Shown: positions 58,840 to 64,000 of the stretch, in pieces | How the letters are laid out: every line of letters begins with the position of its first letter | Numbering within the stretch: the stretch's first letter is position 1 | NCBI GenBank assembly: GCA_022749755.1 | Contig: CM040452.1 | Coordinates: forward strand, 886,350-950,349 | Direction of reading: 5' to 3' | Source: Azadirachta indica | Taxonomy: Eukaryota > Streptophyta > Magnoliopsida > Sapindales > Meliaceae | Length of the DNA: 64,000 nucleotides | The notes under the pieces: model-generated | What the model was told of the DNA's origin: nothing | Databases searched by the model: none | The model's input: only the letters and a program-made list of their open reading frames with translations | Position numbers and translations under genes: made by a program

Positions 58840-61800
58840 TACGACATTTTGTTTCTTACTCATCTAAGTCATTAGGTTGCCACCAAGAAAGGTACAATAG
58901 CCACTTGTAGATCATTTGTCAGTTGTAGATCCTGCCCAATCTGTATCAGAGAAGCATACAATATCTAACATGCTACAGTTTTTGTTAAGAATTCTCATTC
59001 ATTCTGATACTCCACTTGAGGTACCTAAGAATTCTACAGACTACTTTCCGATAAATCTTTTTTTGTTCTTGCATGTATTGACTCACAGCACAAACTACGA
59101 AAGTGATATCAAGTCTTATTGTTGTCAAATAAATTAATTTTCCCACAAGGCTTCTATACCTTCTTTTATCCTCAAACTTTGATTATTTTCACCATCAAAC
59201 TTTATGTTTGGTTCCATAGAAGTATTAGCTAGTTTAGATCCTAACATCCATGTTTCCATCAATAAATCTTGGACATATTTCCTTTGAGACAACACCAAAC
59301 CTTCTTTTCCTTTTACTACTTCAATGCCCAAGAAATACTTGAGTTGACCCAAGTCTTTAGTTTGGAAATGTTTCTTTAGTTGATTCTTCACTACTTTAAT
59401 CCTATGCAAATCACTCCTAGAAACAATAATATCATGTATATACACTACAAAAATAACTATTTCTAACGAAGTATGTTGAACGAAAACTAAATGATTAGAT
59501 TGACATCTTTTGAAATTAAGAAATGTCAACACACAACTAAGTTTTTCAAACCATGCCCTCGAAGACTGCTTAAGACCATCTATAGCTTTTTTCAACCGAT
59601 ATACTAAGTTAAACTCCCCTTATGCAACAAACTCTAGAGGTTGCTTCATAAAAACCTCTTCCTGCAAATCTCAATTTAGAAAAGCATTTTTAATATCAAG
59701 TTGAAAAAAAGGCTAATCATGAAAAACAGCTAAAGATATAAGAACTCTAATAGAATTAAGTCGAACAACTGGAGAAAATATTTCAAAATAATATACTCTA
59801 TGTGTCTAAGTAAAACCTTTAACTACCAATCGAGCTTTTAATCTCTCTATGGTACCATCTGGATAATAATTAATGGCAAATACCCACCGATAACTTACAG
59901 CTTCTTTGTCATTTGGGAGTTTCTATAGTTCCCAAGTGTTATGATCATAAAGAGCTACCGTCTCTTCTTCTATAGCTTTGCGCCAACCAAGATGCACAAA
60001 TGCTTCTTGAGATATCCTAGGCAAAGATATAGTAGTCAAAGACAAGGTGAAGGATTGAAAAGCAAATGAAAATATATTGAAAGAAACAAATTGAGCAAGA
60101 GGATACCTAGTAGTAGTTGGTCTTTTACCTTTTTGAATTGCAATAAAGAGATCAAGATCTAAATCATCAATTGATCGAAGAGGATCTTGATTAGAGGTCG
60201 TCGCTTGGGTAAAAAAGGCATCTGAAGGGGACTCATTTTGTTCATCAAATCGTTAACGATCTTTTTTATATACATATACTTAGAGGGTTTTCTCTATAGG
60301 AATGGCAGGTACAAGAATAGGTACAATGGGATCCATAGAATGAAAAAGAGGTGCAATAAGTGAAATAAGATTAGTTTCTAAATTAAATCTCTTTTTCGAG
60401 AAATAAAGAGTAGATTCGAAAAAGACAACATCATCACTAATAGAAGTTTTACCAAAAATAGGATATAGACATTTATAACCTTTCTGAGTTATTTGAATAT
60501 CTTAGAAAATATATTGAGCAGACCAAGTTGAAAGTTTGTCATAAGTATTAAATATATAGACAAAACAAACACAACCAAAAATACAAGATGGAAGTGAAAA
60601 AAGAGATCTGTCAAGAAATAAACTATTGTATGGCACTCTAAAGTTAAGAACGGAAGATGAAAGCCTATTTATTAGATAACAGGTAATAAGAATTGTTTCT
60701 TCTAAGAATTTAGATGGTACTTTCATATTAAATAAGATTATATAGGTAATGTCTAACAAGTGCCTATTTTCGCTTTCAACTACAACGTTTTGTTGCGGAG
60801 TATAAAGGCATTAGGTTTGATGAATCACCCCTTATTTCCCACAAAATTTAGAACATGTAAAGTGACAATATTATAAGGTATTGTTAGAACGAAAATTTTG
60901 AATACACACACTAAACTGAATTTGTACTTCTTTGAAAAATGATTCAAATATAATAGAGACTTCTATTCATTCTTTTAAAAGATATATCCATATAACTTAA
61001 GAACAATCATCAACAAATGATAGAAAATACTTAAAACCATGATAATTAGAAATTTGATATGGACCCCAAATATCAGAATGAACCAACTAAAAAGGACACA
61101 AATTAGGTTTATTGACTCGCGAAGGAAAAAAGATACGATGATATTTGCCTAATTGACAAGACTTGCACTCAATATTAGAATTGACAATACCAAATAAATT
61201 GATTCGTTTAAGGATTTAGGAAAAGGATGTGTTAGTCTGCAGTACCATTGTTCTGAAGATACTAAGGAGGATAATGTACAACTAGAGAATTGTAATGAAC
61301 TAGAAAGGTGATACACTTATTCATCTCCCATCCTCCACTAATTATCTTCCCCGTACCAAAATCCTGAAAAATACAATAAGACGGAAAGAATGTGATGGAA
61401 CAATTTCAATTTTTATTTATTTGACTAACTGATAAAAGATTAATAGGAAATTTAGGTATATGGAGAACTGAAGAAAGATAAAGAGTAGAATTGGCAAAAA
61501 CAATTCCTATTTCTATAACATCGATTTTAAAACCATCTGCCAATACTATAGAATATAATTTACCAGATGAGGAATAAGAACTAAAAACAAAGTTATTACC
61601 AATCATATGAGATGATGCCCCAAAATCAATTATCCAAGAAATAGAATTAAAAGAAAAAAATGTATTTCTAACCCTCATTAAGAATCCATTAATCAGCTGG
61701 TTATTTAGAATATATTGACAAATAACTTAGTTAGATAATGGCATATGAGAGTTCTTAGAATTGTCAGAGGAAGAAGTTGCAAATTCACAAGAGTTGTTCT

Positions 61801-62046
61801 TATGAATGAGATAACTTTGATTTTTAAATGTTGGTTTTTCAAACTTTTTCCAACTGTTTTTAAATAGATGATTAGTACGGTTGCAGAGAGAAAAACTTTC
61901 TTGTCTTTTACCACATCTTTGATCTTTTCTAGAGATTTTTTGGGTGAATAGTAATTTGTGAACAGTAAATACAAACAATATCTTGTGAACAATAAATGTG
62001 AACAGTAGCATTTGTTACTATTTACTACTCTTATTACATTACCCAT
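58840..62046 (-). pseudogene. Copia B gag-pol remnants
   Basis: Protease near 61645-61600 reads DFGASSHM (active-site Ser of DSGAS changed to Phe). The integrase region near 60880-60730 is more decayed than in A. Reverse transcriptase in the open frame 59134-59595 has KAIDGLKQSSRAWFEKL, KDLGQLKYFLGIEV and VLSQRKYVQDLL, but the catalytic YVDD box reads YIHD. RNase H is deleted. Confidence 0.82.
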
Positions 62047-62087
62047 ATTGGACTTCTCGATTTAAGAATCTTTGCGCTTTGATATCA

Positions 62088-62310
62088 CGTTGAAAAAAAT
62101 AAAAATATATTGAATCTTTCTTAAATTATAAATTAAATAAATAGACACAACTTTATATAGGATAAAATAATAAAATAACATAAAGTAGAAATCCTAGTAA
62201 ACTTAAAAATCCTTAACAAATTAGGAAAAGATTAATAATATTTGAATTAGAAGTATACATAATAGCACTAAATCTAATAAAACTAAACAAGTCAAATTTT
62301 AATCCTAACA
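62088..62310 (-). repeat. Copia B 5' LTR
   Basis: Aligns with the 222-bp LTRs of copia A; its inner end has CAACG instead of CAACA. Confidence 0.85.
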
Positions 62311-62649
62311 ATATTATTATTAAAAAATTCTAACAATAAATTAGATTAATTTATATGCTAAAATATTTTTAATCCTCTTCTTTTACTTTCTTAATATTTG
62401 ATATTTGATATTTGAATGATTTTGCCAATTTAAATATAAAACCGTTACATCAATATATTTATATAAACTAATTTCCAGTTAATTCGGGTTACATATACAT
62501 ATAATTAGTAATTACATACCAGAAAATCCTAATTAATTAAATTGAAACTGCTTAGAAAAATCAACAGCAACTCTAGTCTTGGAAATAGTCTCTATTTTTT
62601 ATTTTTCTGATTCTTTTAATTCTTCTGCACCTCATTGACCTCTTGTGTT

Positions 62650-62925
62650 TTTGTCCTCCGATGATGCTATAATCAGCGATTAGCTTCCCACAGGTACGAC
62701 AACAAGTGCCCCACCAAAAACAAGAAATTAATTATTAACTAATGTCTAAAAACTTTCTATAATATTAAGATAAAAATAATGAAATAAAATAAAAAAAAAA
62801 ACTAAGAATTTAAATAATTAATTACTTACACGAATAATAATCCACCATTATGAGAATTATCAGAATTCACAGCGCAAGAGGTAAATCTGAGACGACAGTG
62901 ACTGCACCAATAGTCATTGATCGTC
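62650..62925 (-). pseudogene. CxxC mini-gene, copy B (acceptor lost)
   Basis: Exon 1 (ATG near 62922 down to about 62827) is open, keeps the WCSHC pair and Cys18, and retains the GTAAGT donor. At the intron end the acceptor CAG of copy A is CAC. The exon 2 counterpart keeps CCRTCGKLI, but Cys45 is Tyr and the following reading frame differs. The TATA box is conserved. It is probably non-functional unless another acceptor is used. Confidence 0.45.
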
Positions 62926-64000
62926 ATTATAACTATAATCAGGGTTTACTTATATGTCAAGTATAAGTAAAATATCAAAAGAGATGCAGTATATATAGCA
63001 GCCTCGATCTCCTTTTTCATAAAGGAATTTTATAATTAAATTAATTCATTTTATTTATTTATAATATTTATATTTATGTTTCCTTGGGGAGAAAGAATAC
63101 GCGTTATGGATCGAGTTTGTTAGACCTGGCAACGTTGTGATTACTAGTATGTCTGATTTGTTGTACGGATAATTACTTTTTTGTCCCTAAACTTTTGAAA
63201 ACCAACAAATTGGAATACTTGTTGGTCAATTTTTACAATTAGTCCCTACATTGTTAGACTTGAAGTTGAAGGCATGGTGAAAAAACAAAGGGAGTGTTTG
63301 ATAAATATTTATTAAAGTAATATTATTCGTTTTAGGAGTGTTGTTCCGTTCTAAAATTGACACGTAAAGTATTTTGTTTGAAGCTCAATTAAATAGAATT
63401 TCAAAAAGATTTTTAATTAATTAAATAAATAACTCTTAATTAAATAATCATTTACTTGAAGCAAAATAAACAAATAAACATAAATATATATATATTTATC
63501 AAAAATTCTAATATATTTAGCTAGAAGATACAAATGGATATAACAATAATTTCAGAAATTCTATATGATTGAATTTTAGTCCAATATTCCTTGAAGCAAA
63601 GAAATTTACGTAATAATGTTCGACTAATTTTAGAAACAAAATTTATATGTACAAAATTTAAAAGTGAGAATGAGTAATTTAGTCTTTAATTTAAAGAGTT
63701 TGTTGAGAGAAAAATGATAAATGATATTATTTAAAAGTTAATGAAAAGAATTAATTAAAAAAATCATGTAAAATCCGATCTTTTTTATATATTTTTATAA
63801 ATAGTACATGTAATTTTTTTTTTAGTTGTACATAAATCTGTTAAATAAGATATATTTACTTTTTTTGTTTTAGAAAATTATTTTAACATACACTACGACT
63901 AAAACGTTTTCTATACTTAGAAAAAAATTATTTTGATTTTTAAAAATACTATTTTACGAACTTTTTCAAATGTACTCTTAATTCTTTTTCATGTTATGTA

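Larger units (their letters stand above)
58838..62310 (-). mobile_element. Ty1/copia retrotransposon B, 3' end deleted
   Basis: Same insertion as copia A, since both sides have the same flanks, carried in block B. The 5' LTR is 62088-62310 (223 bp) with a decayed primer-binding site (TGATATCAAAG). The RNase H region and 3' LTR are missing: the join near 58838 fuses sequence matching A 37795 directly to sequence matching A 38810. Confidence 0.88.
55985..64000. repeat. Segmental duplication block B (continues past the window)
   Basis: Counterpart of block A. The piece matching 35660-36720 comes first (55985-57470), then about 540 bp without a match (57470-58009), then the shared series listed for block A. 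Similarity to A is still strong at 64000, so the block extends beyond the window. Confidence 0.85.

Noticed and set aside
1..64000. CRISPR arrays, bacterial operons or phage modules
   Set aside because: No spaced identical repeats with unique spacers; gene structures, introns and transposon families are all plant nuclear.

Overview
The window is nuclear DNA from a flowering plant, most likely a eudicot. It is very AT-rich, with short GT-AG introns, a seven-exon class III (TPS-a type) terpene synthase gene, and plant-specific transposon families: CACTA, L1-type LINE, MULE with a ULP1-like passenger, Tat-type and chromovirus Ty3/gypsy, Ty1/copia, and hAT-like MITEs. The species cannot be named from the sequence.

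The main host gene is an intact terpene synthase on the minus strand (47516-50462; 7 exons; 547 aa; own TATA box). It has RRP(x8)W, RDR and DDTYD motifs but a non-canonical second metal-binding (NSE/DTE) motif whose first ligand is Ala. It sits in a decayed terpene synthase cluster. A close paralogue with a conserved promoter survives only as broken exons 1-3 at 1881-2989 (minus). A more divergent one survives as broken exons 4-6 at 33319-34326 (plus), with a Ty3/gypsy element wedged into its intron 3. Two other small host candidates are a two-exon gene for a 56-aa CxxC/CxxC protein (44439-44715, minus, TATA box) with a second, probably mis-spliced copy at about 62.66-62.92 kb, and a short reading frame with one hydrophobic segment at 46531-46686.

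Layout. 1-1730: right end of a CACTA element with an En/Spm-type domain and subterminal repeats. 1881-3160: terpene synthase pseudogene and its promoter. 4338-10236: nearly full-length L1-like LINE (minus) with a 21-bp target-site duplication. 10.26-13.11 kb: degenerate element with about 0.4-kb LTR-like direct repeats around a plant gag-like domain. 13.24-13.76 kb: AT-rich tandem repeat. 14.05-22.81 kb: about 8.8-kb MULE with ~115-bp terminal inverted repeats, a dead DUF1985/ULP1-like gene (plus) converging on a dead MURA transposase gene (minus). 22.9-24.9 kb: two hAT-like MITEs and a three-copy repeat. 27.59-33.28 kb: truncated Tat-type gypsy element. 33.3-34.3 kb: second terpene synthase pseudogene. 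34.8-45.8 kb: duplication block A (copia element with both LTRs, chromovirus fragment, CxxC gene). 46.5-50.6 kb: small ORF and intact terpene synthase. 51.5-54.8 kb: shuffled short duplications. 55.98-64.0 kb: duplication block B, which runs off the right edge.

Blocks A and B carry the same copia insertion in the same flanks, so the insertion came before the duplication. In A the block is followed by the terpene synthase, so another terpene synthase copy may lie just right of the window. All transposon coding regions seen are broken. Many of their stop codons fall where a Trp is expected, as methylation-driven G-to-A/C-to-T decay would produce. I see no obviously unprecedented multi-gene system. 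The most interesting items are the altered synthase motif, the duplicated CxxC mini-gene, and the motif arrays inside the ULP1-carrying MULE.
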